A DNA stretch of 64,000 bases from DSYU01 sp964437595 (lineage in GTDB: Bacteria; Chloroflexota; Anaerolineae; Anaerolineales; Anaerolineaceae): the NCBI GenBank assembly GCA_964437595.1, contig CAYTHO010000006.1, positions 1 to 64,000 on the forward strand. The letters are read 5' to 3'. Below are positions 8,709 through 17,581 of the stretch, piece after piece. Each line of letters begins with the position of its first letter. The stretch's first letter is position 1. The notes below the pieces were generated by a model, which was not told the DNA's origin, searched no databases, and saw only the letters and a program-made list of their open reading frames with translations. The position numbers were made by a program, and so were the translations under genes.

Positions 8709-9935
8709 ATGATGAATAATCCCAGGCAGCTGCCGAACGTTCAGAACGATTACCGTGTCTTCATGTGGTTCCTGACAATCACCACCGTTGGGATTTATAT
8801 CTGGGGCATTGCCACGATACCGAGCTTTCAAAGCGATCCAATAAAAGTGATCATCTGCACGCTGCTGGTCGGGATCTATCTCACACTGCACTGGTTTACG
8901 GGCAAGATCTACTATTACTCGCGATTGGTGTGGGCTTACCTCATCGTGCAAGGCGTGCTGGCCTTTTTCATATGCCTATTGGTTGGTGCGGAGTTTATGA
9001 TCTTCGCCCTCTACCTGGCAATGATCGGCGAGACCATCGGCATGTTCGGCCTTAGCAGGCGGAGCTTTATCGCGTGTGCCTACTACCTGGCGCTGTCACT
9101 GGCCAGTTTTGCCATTATGAATGGGCCTGGCAGTGCGATCTGGTGGTTGCTCGGCACTGTGCCAACCGTACTCTTTGTGGGCATATATGTTACCCTGTAT
9201 AACCGCCAGGCCGAAGCCAACGAACGAGCGCGCGAGCTTTTGAGTGAATTAGAAACGGCCAACCAGCAGCTCAGCGCCTATGCCGCGCAGGTGGAAGACC
9301 TGACCATTGCCGCCGAACGCCAGCGCATGGCGCGCGAACTGCATGATACCCTTTCGCAGGGGCTGGCCGGGTTAATTTTACAGTTGGAAGCTGCGGACGC
9401 GCACCTGGCACAAAACCATCCCGAAAAGGCGCGCCAGATCGTGCAGCAGACCATGAACCAGGCGCGCGTAACGCTGGGCGAGGCGCGCAGCGCAATCGAC
9501 GATCTGCGGCGGGCGGGTGCTCCCGCTCTGGAAGCGGCCGTCCACCAGGAATTAAAACGCTTCAGCGATTCGGCAGGTACGGCCTGCACTCTGGAAATCA
9601 ACCTGCCGGCTGAGGTCGCGGAATGGGTACCGCAGAGGCAGATCGAAGCCATCACGCGGATTATCTCTGAGGCGCTGACAAACATCCAGAAACACGCGCA
9701 GGCCAGCCAGGTTTCCGTTCGTCTGGACGGGGATGCTGCCAGCGGCATAAACCTGGAGATTTGCGATAACGGTATTGGGTTCAACCCCAATGCTATCCCG
9801 TCCGGACATTATGGGCTGATCGGCATACGCGAGCGCACACGTCTCGCGGGAGGGACACTGGAAATTGAGAGCCAACCGGGTGCGGGCACGCGGTTGATCA
9901 TAAATTTCCCACCGGTGGAGGAAAAAGCATTATGA
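8709..9935 (+). CDS. NarL-family sensor histidine kinase, polytopic membrane input
   Basis: The first about 190 residues form five or six membrane helices with short loops, without a large periplasmic domain. This is the 'intramembrane-sensing' layout of kinases next to drug exporters. The HisKA_3 acceptor is His212 in ARELHDTLSQG, and HATPase_c follows (ICDNGIGFNP, YGLIGIRERT). Two ATGs lie in tandem at 8709 and 8712. The stop overlaps the response-regulator start (ATGA at 9932-9935). The operon is divergent from an ABC-2 exporter, so the pair may sense the exported compound or envelope stress. No obvious Shine-Dalgarno precedes the start. Confidence 0.92.
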   Translation: MMNNPRQLPNVQNDYRVFMWFLTITTVGIYIWGIATIPSFQSDPIKVIICTLLVGIYLTLHWFTGKIYYYSRLVWAYLIVQGVLAFFICLLVGAEFMIFALYLAMIGETIGMFGLSRRSFIACAYYLALSLASFAIMNGPGSAIWWLLGTVPTVLFVGIYVTLYNRQAEANERARELLSELETANQQLSAYAAQVEDLTIAAERQRMARELHDTLSQGLAGLILQLEAADAHLAQNHPEKARQIVQQTMNQARVTLGEARSAIDDLRRAGAPALEAAVHQELKRFSDSAGTACTLEINLPAEVAEWVPQRQIEAITRIISEALTNIQKHAQASQVSVRLDGDAASGINLEICDNGIGFNPNAIPSGHYGLIGIRERTRLAGGTLEIESQPGAGTRLIINFPPVEEKAL

Positions 9936-10615
9936 GTAACTCCAATAACGGGCAAAGCACTCCGACCCGCATTTTGATTGCTGACGACCACTTGATCATC
10001 CGCCAGGGATTGCGCCTGATTCTGGAAACGGAAGACGGATTTGAAGTAGTGGGGGAAGCCACGGACGGCGCCGAGGCAGTGACCTTGTGCCAAGAGATGC
10101 ACCCCAATGTCGTGTTAATGGACCTGCGCATGCCTGGAATGGACGGGCTGACAGCCATTGAGCGGCTGCAAAACGAACTTCCGGACATCGCTGTGGTCAT
10201 TCTCACCACATATAATGAAGACGATCTCATGCTGCGCGGCCTGCGCGCCGGCGCCCGTGGTTATTTGCTAAAAGATGTAGACCGCCAGACCCTGTTCAAT
10301 ACAATTCGAGCTGCGGCGCACGGCGAAATGATGTTAAAGCCAGACATGCTGGGACGCCTGCTCTCACACATCAAAACCGTACCAGAAGTTTCTCGTACGC
10401 CCACCGATCTGGAGCTTACTGAGCGAGAACACGAGGTGTTGGTGGCCGTGGCGCGAGGTGAGCGCAGCAAAGAGATTGCCCTGCACCTGGGAATCAGCGA
10501 GCGAACGGTCAAAGCCCACCTGGCCAGCATTTACAACAAACTAGGGGTGGACTCGCGCGCGGCAGCAATTTCGGCAGCCGTTCAGCGCGGTTGGCTGTCT
10601 TCGGGAACACTGTAA
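9932..10615 (+). CDS. NarL/LuxR-family response regulator
   Basis: This 227-residue regulator has a receiver domain with phospho-acceptor Asp64 in VVLMDLRMPGMDG and acidic residues DD near 18-19. It ends with a LuxR-type HTH (about 160-222), seen as LTEREHEVLVAVARGERSKEIA and the recognition helix SERTVKAHLASIYNKLGV. It is translationally coupled to the kinase by an ATGA overlap. The likely target is the divergent exporter operon and its own promoter. Confidence 0.95.
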   Translation: MSNSNNGQSTPTRILIADDHLIIRQGLRLILETEDGFEVVGEATDGAEAVTLCQEMHPNVVLMDLRMPGMDGLTAIERLQNELPDIAVVILTTYNEDDLMLRGLRAGARGYLLKDVDRQTLFNTIRAAAHGEMMLKPDMLGRLLSHIKTVPEVSRTPTDLELTEREHEVLVAVARGERSKEIALHLGISERTVKAHLASIYNKLGVDSRAAAISAAVQRGWLSSGTL

Positions 10616-10995
10616 TATCCAAAAATAAACCGACAATATAATATTTACCGTAAATATCCTTTACAATCATTGGGATTGCTTACCAACAATAAGCTGTTCC
10701 AATTTTAACAATTAATAGGTCAAAACGATATTTTCTTGTAATTTTTATGCGATTGGCTCGTTTTAATTAGCGAGGTAGCAAGCAACCCTAAGGAATGCTG
10801 CTGAGACCAGAGGGGAAAATGCATGCCCGTTTTGCCGTCAGGAAATGAGAATTGGGTGAACAAAATCCTGCCGTCTGGGTGAACCCGTCCATTATCAAAG
10901 TCTTCTTCAACGCTCATGCTGTCTATAGACATCATTGCAGCTTGCATATAGGCTTGACCCAATCTACATAATCCAAATCAGTCCAGGTAATTGTT
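10616..10995. other. 380-base intergenic region before the polysaccharide cluster
   Basis: This stretch is AT-rich at its start. It contains a 17-bp palindrome ATATTTAC-C-GTAAATAT at 10641-10657, a plausible operator. A minus-strand frame of 80 codons (10720-10962) has no recognisable domain and no good ribosome site; I do not call it a gene. No terminator with a clear U-run was seen after the response regulator. Confidence 0.4.
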
Positions 10996-11868
10996 ATGAC
11001 CAGTCTACGCCGGGCAATCCTCTTGTTAGTAATATTTCTAGCCTTCTTTTTTAACATAGAACGGTTAGATTATGGCGATCAAACCCTGATAGATCTGCAC
11101 ACGTTCGTTTATGTGCTGGTGACTGTCATGATTGTGGCAACACTTTTCTTCCGCCCGCTGCAAAAATTTTCCACGTACATAGGAATGGCAATCTGGTTGG
11201 GGATGTACCTGGCACTCAAACTCACCTTCTACAACAGTCGACCGCTGTTTGGAGGCGTTTACACCTATTTGTCGATCACCGAAATGGCGATGATTGTTAT
11301 TGCCATACTGTTGACGATGAACCTTTCGCGTTCACTAAACAGCATGGAAGGGCTCGCTGCGAAAACGATTCTCCCCAGGAACAATCATCGCATCAAAGAT
11401 TTGCACGAGGCGGAAGAAGACGTAAAAACCGAATTCATCCGCAGCCGGCGGCACAATCGTCCATTATCGGTAGTGATTATAGAAATGGATCAGGTATCCA
11501 TGAAGAAGGGCGCCGAACAAAGTTTGATGAATGTGGAACAGATGATGATGAATCGCTTTGTGCTGGCTAACCTCGGTCAGACCCTGATGAAAGTGGTTCG
11601 TAGAACAGATGTAATCCTGGAGCCCGATGCCCGAGATGGTTTCATATTACTGTGCCCGGAAACAACAGAAGAGGGAGTAAATGAATTGGCCAATCGCATC
11701 CGGGCAATGTCTCAAAAAGACCTTGGCCTGACCGTTCAGTGCGGTACAGCCTCATTCCCAGAGGAAGCGACCACATTCGAGGATTTGATCCAAAAGGCGC
11801 GTACCGATTTACTCGAACCAGTGGATGCATCACAAGTAACGTTATCGAAAACATCCGTGGTTGGTTAA
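10996..11868 (+). CDS. membrane protein with degenerate GGDEF domain
   Basis: This 290-residue protein has four predicted helices in residues 1-115 (for example RAILLLVIFLAFFF and MAMIVIAILLTMNL). A cytoplasmic GGDEF-fold domain follows from about 135. The active-site motif is lost: ARDGF at 212-216 stands where GGDEF should be, so diguanylate cyclase activity is not expected. An RxxD motif (RRTD, 202-205) is kept at the I-site position, with one extra residue before the motif. It is the first plus-strand gene before the sugar transferase. I infer a c-di-GMP-binding or structural regulator of the cluster, comparable in principle to PelD. The binding role is not proven. Confidence 0.75.
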   Translation: MTSLRRAILLLVIFLAFFFNIERLDYGDQTLIDLHTFVYVLVTVMIVATLFFRPLQKFSTYIGMAIWLGMYLALKLTFYNSRPLFGGVYTYLSITEMAMIVIAILLTMNLSRSLNSMEGLAAKTILPRNNHRIKDLHEAEEDVKTEFIRSRRHNRPLSVVIIEMDQVSMKKGAEQSLMNVEQMMMNRFVLANLGQTLMKVVRRTDVILEPDARDGFILLCPETTEEGVNELANRIRAMSQKDLGLTVQCGTASFPEEATTFEDLIQKARTDLLEPVDASQVTLSKTSVVG

Positions 11869-12020
11869 GGCAAAAGGGTTGTTTCTATCACGCAAAGATC
11901 ATCATAAAGGGGCGTCGATTCATTCTCGCTGATGCGAGCAGCAGGTGTAGAAGCTGTAATCCGGCTAAATAGAATCGATCTACCCTACCAGACAATGTAG
12001 TCTCGTGAATGGAGTGGGGG

Positions 12021-12710
12021 ATGGCAATCGAAGAAGCATACTTATCAGAATATCAGATGGATTGGATCATGGATTTTGATCCGCAAAAGCGTACCCTGAG
12101 GGGAGAAGCGTATTTTTTCTTTAAGCGGCTCATGGACATTAGCATTGTGATCCTGTCCATGCCATTTTGGCTTCCCCTGATGGCGCTGGCCACCCTGGGC
12201 GTGCTGATTACCTCGGGCACCCCGATCTTTTTTGTTCAACTTCGAACAGGGAAAGGTGGCAAGCGCTTCAAGATGTATAAATTCCGCACTATGGTAAAAA
12301 ACGCTGCGGAACTGGCGCGTGAGTTTGCCAGCGTGGATAAAGATGGCAGCTTAAAGGCCCCACTGAAGTTGAAGAATGACCCAAGAATCACACCAGTCGG
12401 CAAAATTTTACGTAAAACCAGCCTGGATGAACTGCCGCAGGTTATCAATGTGCTACTTGGAGATATGAGCCTTGTGGGCCCCAGGCCCACATCATGGAGC
12501 CTGACTTCCTATAAACTCTGGCATACAGAGCGTTTGGACGTCCTGCCTGGAATTACCGGTTTATGGCAGATATCGGACCGGGGAAATGAAGATTTTGACG
12601 AGTGGCTGCGCTGGGATATTCGTTATATTGAGAGGCGCTCCATGTGGTTTGATATTATGATTTTGTTCAGGACATTTACGAACATCTTGAAACAACCGGG
12701 AGCGCGGTAA
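12021..12710 (+). CDS. initiating sugar transferase (undecaprenyl-phosphate phosphoglycosyltransferase)
   Basis: It transfers a sugar-1-phosphate to undecaprenyl phosphate to start repeat-unit synthesis at the inner membrane face. The protein is the short, monotopic type (229 residues): one hydrophobic hairpin (about 32-55) and the catalytic Bac_transf domain. Key motifs are KMYKFRTM, SLDELPQVINVLLGDMSLVGPRPT (catalytic Asp-Glu) and LPGITGLWQ. The start at 12021 is chosen because GGAG lies 6 bases upstream; an ATG at 12009 adds four residues. It opens the biosynthetic part of the cluster. Confidence 0.93.
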   Translation: MAIEEAYLSEYQMDWIMDFDPQKRTLRGEAYFFFKRLMDISIVILSMPFWLPLMALATLGVLITSGTPIFFVQLRTGKGGKRFKMYKFRTMVKNAAELAREFASVDKDGSLKAPLKLKNDPRITPVGKILRKTSLDELPQVINVLLGDMSLVGPRPTSWSLTSYKLWHTERLDVLPGITGLWQISDRGNEDFDEWLRWDIRYIERRSMWFDIMILFRTFTNILKQPGAR

Positions 12711-12794
12711 TAGCGCCGCTGTAGATCGCATTATTAATAGGGGAAACGGCGATTTACGGGTATTAAGCGTAATCTGAGAGGGGATCTGTTTTCA

Positions 12795-14003
12795 ATGCCA
12801 GTTGAGCGAACAAGGGGGATGTCTGGTGGTCTTCAGGTTTTGCTGATAGACCTTTCTAAGCGATACGGCGGAGCAAGCGTCCGAGCGCTCACTTTGGCAT
12901 TTCATATGCAGCCAGGAGTTGTGATTGCTGGACTGGAAAACAGTCCTGTTGTCAAAATTGCCCAGGATAGAAATATCCCCACCAGGACGGTTGGTAAAAG
13001 CCGGTTAGATCCCTTGATCCCTTTCCGCCTGCGAAAAATTATCCGTAAGGAAGGTTTTCAAATCATTGACACCCAAAACATCCAATCAAAGTTTTGGGCA
13101 AACCTGGCAGCCGTGATAACAGATGTGGCGTTTGTTTCTACACTCAACAGCGCTTACGAGGAAGAACAGGGGGGATCCTTCAAGGGAAAGTTCTATGCAA
13201 CACTCGATCGATGGACGAACTCCCGAACCAACCGCTATATCGCAGTATCCAGACCCATTCAAAATGAGCTGTTGAAAACAGGCATCCCAGCCGAAATGAT
13301 CGATCTAGTTACCAATGCCGTTGATCTCGAAGACATTTCTCGGGCAGAGGAAGCAGCGTCAACCCGCTGGCTGACCCGCAAACAACTTGGCATACCAGGG
13401 GACGCTTTCGTTTGCTCGTCCGTTGGGCGCTTGGTATACGCAAAGGGATTTGAAGATTTTATCGATGCCTTTGCAAGATCATCAGAGCAGATGCCTAATC
13501 TATATGGACTCATTGCAGGTGAAGGAAGTTTACGTCCGGTTTTGTCTGAACAAATCAAAGCTGCCGGGTTGGAAAGCCGGTTCCAGTTGTTAGGACATCT
13601 CGAGCCGAAAGAAGTTAATAACATATTGAAAGCAAGCGATGTGTTTGTAATATCATCTCGGAGTGAAGGCGTACCCTTTGCCCTGCTCGAAGCTGCGGCA
13701 GCGGGACTGCCGATCGTTGCTACACGCTGCGGGGGTATCCCGGATGTGCTGGAAGACAACGTTGATGCGCTGCTTGTGCCAGTCGGCGATGTACGTGGAA
13801 TTGCTTCAGCTATGATGAAAATCGGCATAGACCGGTATATGGCGAAAGGCCTTGGCAGAAAAGCCAGGGAAAAAATTCAACGCGATTACAGCATTCAAAA
13901 GCAGATTGAGGGGACGGAAAGAGCATACCGGAGCGCACTTGCAAACAAACAATCTAGACGCAGCGCCAAAGCGATTCATACCTTTCGAGAGGTAGATTCG
14001 TAA
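12795..14003 (+). CDS. glycosyltransferase family 4
   Basis: This 402-residue GT-B enzyme has an N-terminal acceptor domain and a C-terminal nucleotide-sugar domain (about 195-380). The family signature SEGVPFALLEAAAAGLPIVA contains the E-x7-E motif, and GGIPDVLEDN follows. It should add a sugar from an activated donor during repeat-unit assembly. The ribosome site before 12795 is poor; an in-frame ATG at 12819 has a G-rich stretch right before it, so the start is uncertain. Its stop overlaps the next GT4 gene by one base. Confidence 0.9.
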   Translation: MPVERTRGMSGGLQVLLIDLSKRYGGASVRALTLAFHMQPGVVIAGLENSPVVKIAQDRNIPTRTVGKSRLDPLIPFRLRKIIRKEGFQIIDTQNIQSKFWANLAAVITDVAFVSTLNSAYEEEQGGSFKGKFYATLDRWTNSRTNRYIAVSRPIQNELLKTGIPAEMIDLVTNAVDLEDISRAEEAASTRWLTRKQLGIPGDAFVCSSVGRLVYAKGFEDFIDAFARSSEQMPNLYGLIAGEGSLRPVLSEQIKAAGLESRFQLLGHLEPKEVNNILKASDVFVISSRSEGVPFALLEAAAAGLPIVATRCGGIPDVLEDNVDALLVPVGDVRGIASAMMKIGIDRYMAKGLGRKAREKIQRDYSIQKQIEGTERAYRSALANKQSRRSAKAIHTFREVDS

Positions 14004-15139
14004 TGCGCGTTCTATGGATGATCGACAGCCTGGGGCCGGGAGGGGCGGAAAGCTTGATGCTGCCCCTGCTCAGGAGTCTCAAAGATCGTGTTGAGGAGCC
14101 GCGGGTTTGCGTTCTGTACGTACGGGCTGGAAACCCAACCGCCGTAGAATTAGAAAAACTTGGAATTCGGGTTGACCTGATGCACGTTCGCAATCTGCGC
14201 GATCTTGACCACATCTGGCGGGTTTTCAAATACGTCCACTCGCACCAACCGGATATTATCCATACCCAACTAGAAACATCGGATATTCTTGGATCGCTGA
14301 TTGGGAAAATTCTAAAAATCCCCACCATAGCGACCATGCACACGCTGGATGAAAGACCCTTAGCCAGAAAGATCAAGAAAAATTGGCGTAATTCTTTGCG
14401 GTGGCAGTGCCTCAATTCTGCAGCAAGGTATACCATTGCGGTGTCCAACTTTACCCGTCAGCATTATTTGCGACTGGGATTTCGGAGTGCCAAAATGATC
14501 ACCATGTATAACGGTATTGATTTGAGCAACTTTACGCCGCGCAATGCAGCACATTCCGCCAAATCATCCTTATTTGGCATTCCAGAAGACAGCACGGTTA
14601 TCACCACAGTTGCCGTACTACGCGAGCCCAAAGGTGTTCAGTATATGCTGCAGGCGTTCGGGCATGTGGCAGCCCTGGTACCCAACGCGTATTACATCAT
14701 CGCTGGGGATGGCGACCACCGCAAAACGCTGGAAGAGATGGCCCAGTCACTTGGAATTGCCGACCGGGTGATTTTCATGGGATACAGAAAGGATATCCCA
14801 GAAATCCTGGCTGCCAGCGATCTGTTTGTTTTCCCAACACTCCAGGATGCCCTTCCAACCGTTCTGCTGGAAGCGATGGCTGCCGGGTTACCCATCATTG
14901 CCAGCCAGATTGGCGGTGTGCCAGAAATTATCACGCACGGCGCCAACGGTTTGCTAATTTCGCCCGCCAGTCCATCCAGCCTCTCCGAAGCTTGCCTGCG
15001 CATCCTACAGGATGAGCAGCTCGCCGCAAGGCTAACTGCGGCGGGGCTTGATACTGTACAGCGACGCTTTGATGTCCAGCAGCAAGCCAGCAGCCTGTAC
15101 GATCTTTATCAGAAAGTGGTATCCAACGATGGCAACTAA
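14003..15139 (+). CDS. glycosyltransferase family 4
   Basis: This is a 378-residue GT4 enzyme. The N-terminal glycine-rich loop (SLGPGGAESLMLPLL) and the donor site (LQDALPTVLLEAMAAGLPIIA, GGVPEII) are present. The first acidic residue of E-x7-E is Asp rather than Glu. The start overlaps the stop of the preceding GT4, and the next gene begins 10 bases before this stop, so the three GT4 genes are tightly coupled. It is a cytoplasmic, membrane-associated enzyme of polysaccharide assembly; the sugar is unknown. Confidence 0.9.
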   Translation: MRVLWMIDSLGPGGAESLMLPLLRSLKDRVEEPRVCVLYVRAGNPTAVELEKLGIRVDLMHVRNLRDLDHIWRVFKYVHSHQPDIIHTQLETSDILGSLIGKILKIPTIATMHTLDERPLARKIKKNWRNSLRWQCLNSAARYTIAVSNFTRQHYLRLGFRSAKMITMYNGIDLSNFTPRNAAHSAKSSLFGIPEDSTVITTVAVLREPKGVQYMLQAFGHVAALVPNAYYIIAGDGDHRKTLEEMAQSLGIADRVIFMGYRKDIPEILAASDLFVFPTLQDALPTVLLEAMAAGLPIIASQIGGVPEIITHGANGLLISPASPSSLSEACLRILQDEQLAARLTAAGLDTVQRRFDVQQQASSLYDLYQKVVSNDGN

Positions 15140-16400
15140 TGTACCGATGAAAATTACCGTTGTCGAGCCGCGTGGCAGCGGCGGCATGGTGCACTATGCT
15201 TATCAACTGTGCAATGCATTAAGCCAGGCAGAATGCGAGGTTGACCTGGTCACGGCAAACACTTACGAGCTGGATGCCTACCCGCACGCGTTCAAAGTAA
15301 CCAAGCTGTTACATCTCTGGACTCACCACAGCGGAAGGCCGGCGGCGCCGATTCATAATCGTGTCAAACAGTGGTGGCGGAGAATGTACCGCAGCGTACG
15401 GCGGGTGTTCCGCGGGATACGCCTGTTCTTTGGCTGGATTAAACTGAGCGCATATCTGTTGAGGACCCGACCAGATATTGTCCAGTTCGGTTCAATCGAA
15501 TTTCCATTTGAGGCGGTTTTTTTGAAATTTTTGAAATCCAGAGGTCTCACGTTAACGCAGATCTGCCACGAGTTTGAACCACGGGAAAGAGCAGCCAGCC
15601 TACTGGTAGGGCTGAACAACCGCCTGTTGAAAAATGTATTCGAGGTATTTTCGGCTATTTTCTTTCACAGCCCATCGAATGTGGAACGGTTCCGGGAGCT
15701 TTACCCGAACATCCCTGCGGAGCGCTTTCATCTCATCTCGATGGGGAATGGACAGATCTTCCCTGCGGAAGAAGACCAGGCGCATATCGCTGCATCCCTT
15801 CGTCAACGGTACACCATTAACAGTACGCATAAAGTGGTACTTTTCTTTGGAAATATCACGCCTAGCAAAGGCGTGCCAGACCTGCTTTGCGCCTTTGAGA
15901 AAGTTCACGCAAATAATAGCCAGGCGCGGCTGGTGATCGCCGGAATGCCGCTAAAATACATCGATGTCAATGGCCTTTTTGAACTGGCAGATCGGTTAGG
16001 GATCAATACGGTAACCCGGTTTGATATGCGCTACCTTCCAATGGAAGAGGTTGGACCGCTGATCGAACTGGCGACAGTGGTTGTTTTTCCATACATCAGC
16101 AGCACGCAGAGCGCTTCAATCCAGGCAGCGTACGCATTTGGAAAGCCTGTTGTTGCCACACGGGTAGGTGGACTGCCCGATATCGTTGTAGATGGTGAAA
16201 GCGGCTACCTGGTAGAACCAGGATCGCCCGGCCAACTGTCCTCAGCTATCTTGAAGATTATTGACCATGCCGAACAGGCGGAGAAAATGGGCCGCGCGGC
16301 AAAAAACTTATCGGAAACCCGTTTTGCCTGGGGGCCTATTGCCAGGAGTATCGTAACGGTTTATGAAAATATCTTAAAAGAAAAAGTTCAACTGCGGTAA
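15129..16400 (+). CDS. glycosyltransferase family 4 (divergent donor motif)
   Basis: This 423-residue GT4-type enzyme starts with ITVVEPRGSGGMVHYAYQL. The start at 15129 is chosen because similarity begins there; an upstream frame to 15048 lies inside the previous gene. The donor-site region reads STQSASIQAAYAFGKPVVATRVGG, lacking the canonical E-x7-E acids, a variant known in the 'TQSG...AYAFGKP' GT4 subgroup. It ends 43 bases before the Wzz-like gene. The acceptor and donor are unknown. Confidence 0.87.
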   Translation: MATNVPMKITVVEPRGSGGMVHYAYQLCNALSQAECEVDLVTANTYELDAYPHAFKVTKLLHLWTHHSGRPAAPIHNRVKQWWRRMYRSVRRVFRGIRLFFGWIKLSAYLLRTRPDIVQFGSIEFPFEAVFLKFLKSRGLTLTQICHEFEPRERAASLLVGLNNRLLKNVFEVFSAIFFHSPSNVERFRELYPNIPAERFHLISMGNGQIFPAEEDQAHIAASLRQRYTINSTHKVVLFFGNITPSKGVPDLLCAFEKVHANNSQARLVIAGMPLKYIDVNGLFELADRLGINTVTRFDMRYLPMEEVGPLIELATVVVFPYISSTQSASIQAAYAFGKPVVATRVGGLPDIVVDGESGYLVEPGSPGQLSSAILKIIDHAEQAEKMGRAAKNLSETRFAWGPIARSIVTVYENILKEKVQLR

Positions 16401-16443
16401 CTGCTTTACCTGCAGGGATATTGATGACTGGAAGGGAAACAAC

Positions 16444-17547
16444 ATGGAAATTAAGCTATATCTCCACATGATACAACGAAGCTGGTGGGTTGTGGTGCTG
16501 ACCGCCCTGACCGCTGTTCTGGCCGTTCTGGTGTTAGCATACTATTCCACGCCGATTTTCAGCTCCTCAGCGCGCTATCTGGTGGCGCCAAACCCCAGTC
16601 TGCTAGGCGGGGAAGTAGATTACAACCTGATCTACAGCCTGGACACACTGGACAAGCGAACGATTATTACCACCTACGCTGAAGTGTTGAACAGCCCTCG
16701 AATCTATGGGGAAACCGTCCAGCAGATGGGGCTGCAGCAGAGCGATCTAAAAGATTACAATCACGTTGCGGTGGTGTTTCCGGAAACAAATATCGTTGAC
16801 CTGACTGTGACGGGCCCTGACCCCGCACTGGTTGTACGGTTGACCAACGAGATTGGTCAGCACGCAGTATCGTATGTGGAAACACTGTACCCGATCTACG
16901 ATATGGGCTTGCTAGACCCGGCGACCATTCCAACAGCACCCATTTCACCTCAGCCGCTGCGCGACTCGGGCGTGGCACTGGTGGTTGGTTTGGCGGTCGG
17001 CGTTGGCCTGGCCCTGATGCGCGAACTGTTCCGCGCGCCCATCGCTAACTTTATGCAGCAGCGCCGGTACGATGAAATGTCTCAGGCGCTCAAGGGTTCA
17101 GCGTTCAAAGAGACACTGGACGAAGTCATCCAAAACCCAACTGAGCACTTCTGCCTGTGCTTTTTACGCATAGAAGGCTTGCGTGATTATATGGATGTGC
17201 TGCCCCTCAGCACACTGCAGAATAGCTTTCGCTATGTCACTCATGTGCTGAAGAACCAGCTGCGCGGCAATGATCTGGTTGGGCGTTGGGATAACCTGGA
17301 CTTTTCCATCCTGCTCTCCAACACTTCCGGACAGGCTGCATGGAATACGATGAGCCGGGTGCAGACTGCTCTATCGGTCCCGATCAAAATCGATATTTCA
17401 GGAGAGGAACTGTACCTGAAACCGATTATCGGTATTAGCGAATACTTCCCAGGTGATACTGTAGCTTCGCTTACGGAAGAAACAACCAGGGCGCTGGAGA
17501 CAGCCAAGAAAAACAGCGGTATTTACCTGCGCAAGCTCGCGCAGTAG
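16444..17547 (+). CDS. Wzz-type chain-length regulator fused to a degenerate GGDEF domain
   Basis: The N-terminal half is a Wzz/polysaccharide co-polymerase: first helix about 15-35, an extracytoplasmic region with the usual SSARYLVAP segment, and a second helix about 176-195. Instead of ending there or continuing into a tyrosine kinase, the chain continues into a cytoplasmic GGDEF-fold domain (about 215-367). The catalytic motif is DNLDF (283-287) in place of GGDEF, so cyclase activity is unlikely. The I-site RxxD (RGND, 274-277) is exactly spaced. This would let c-di-GMP act directly on chain length or export; that step is inference. It sits between the GT4 genes and the polymerase. Confidence 0.82.
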   Translation: MEIKLYLHMIQRSWWVVVLTALTAVLAVLVLAYYSTPIFSSSARYLVAPNPSLLGGEVDYNLIYSLDTLDKRTIITTYAEVLNSPRIYGETVQQMGLQQSDLKDYNHVAVVFPETNIVDLTVTGPDPALVVRLTNEIGQHAVSYVETLYPIYDMGLLDPATIPTAPISPQPLRDSGVALVVGLAVGVGLALMRELFRAPIANFMQQRRYDEMSQALKGSAFKETLDEVIQNPTEHFCLCFLRIEGLRDYMDVLPLSTLQNSFRYVTHVLKNQLRGNDLVGRWDNLDFSILLSNTSGQAAWNTMSRVQTALSVPIKIDISGEELYLKPIIGISEYFPGDTVASLTEETTRALETAKKNSGIYLRKLAQ

Positions 17548-17581
17548 CACATAATATTGCCTGTTCAGGAAACAGCCTATC

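Noticed and set aside
10720..10962. 80-codon minus-strand frame as a gene
   Set aside because: It has no ribosome site that stands out and no family resemblance; kept only as part of the intergenic description.
10616..10995. c-di-GMP riboswitch before the polysaccharide cluster
   Set aside because: I looked for the conserved GEMM core segments and did not find them.
10996..11868. Active diguanylate cyclase
   Set aside because: The GGDEF motif is replaced by ARDGF, so catalysis is not expected.
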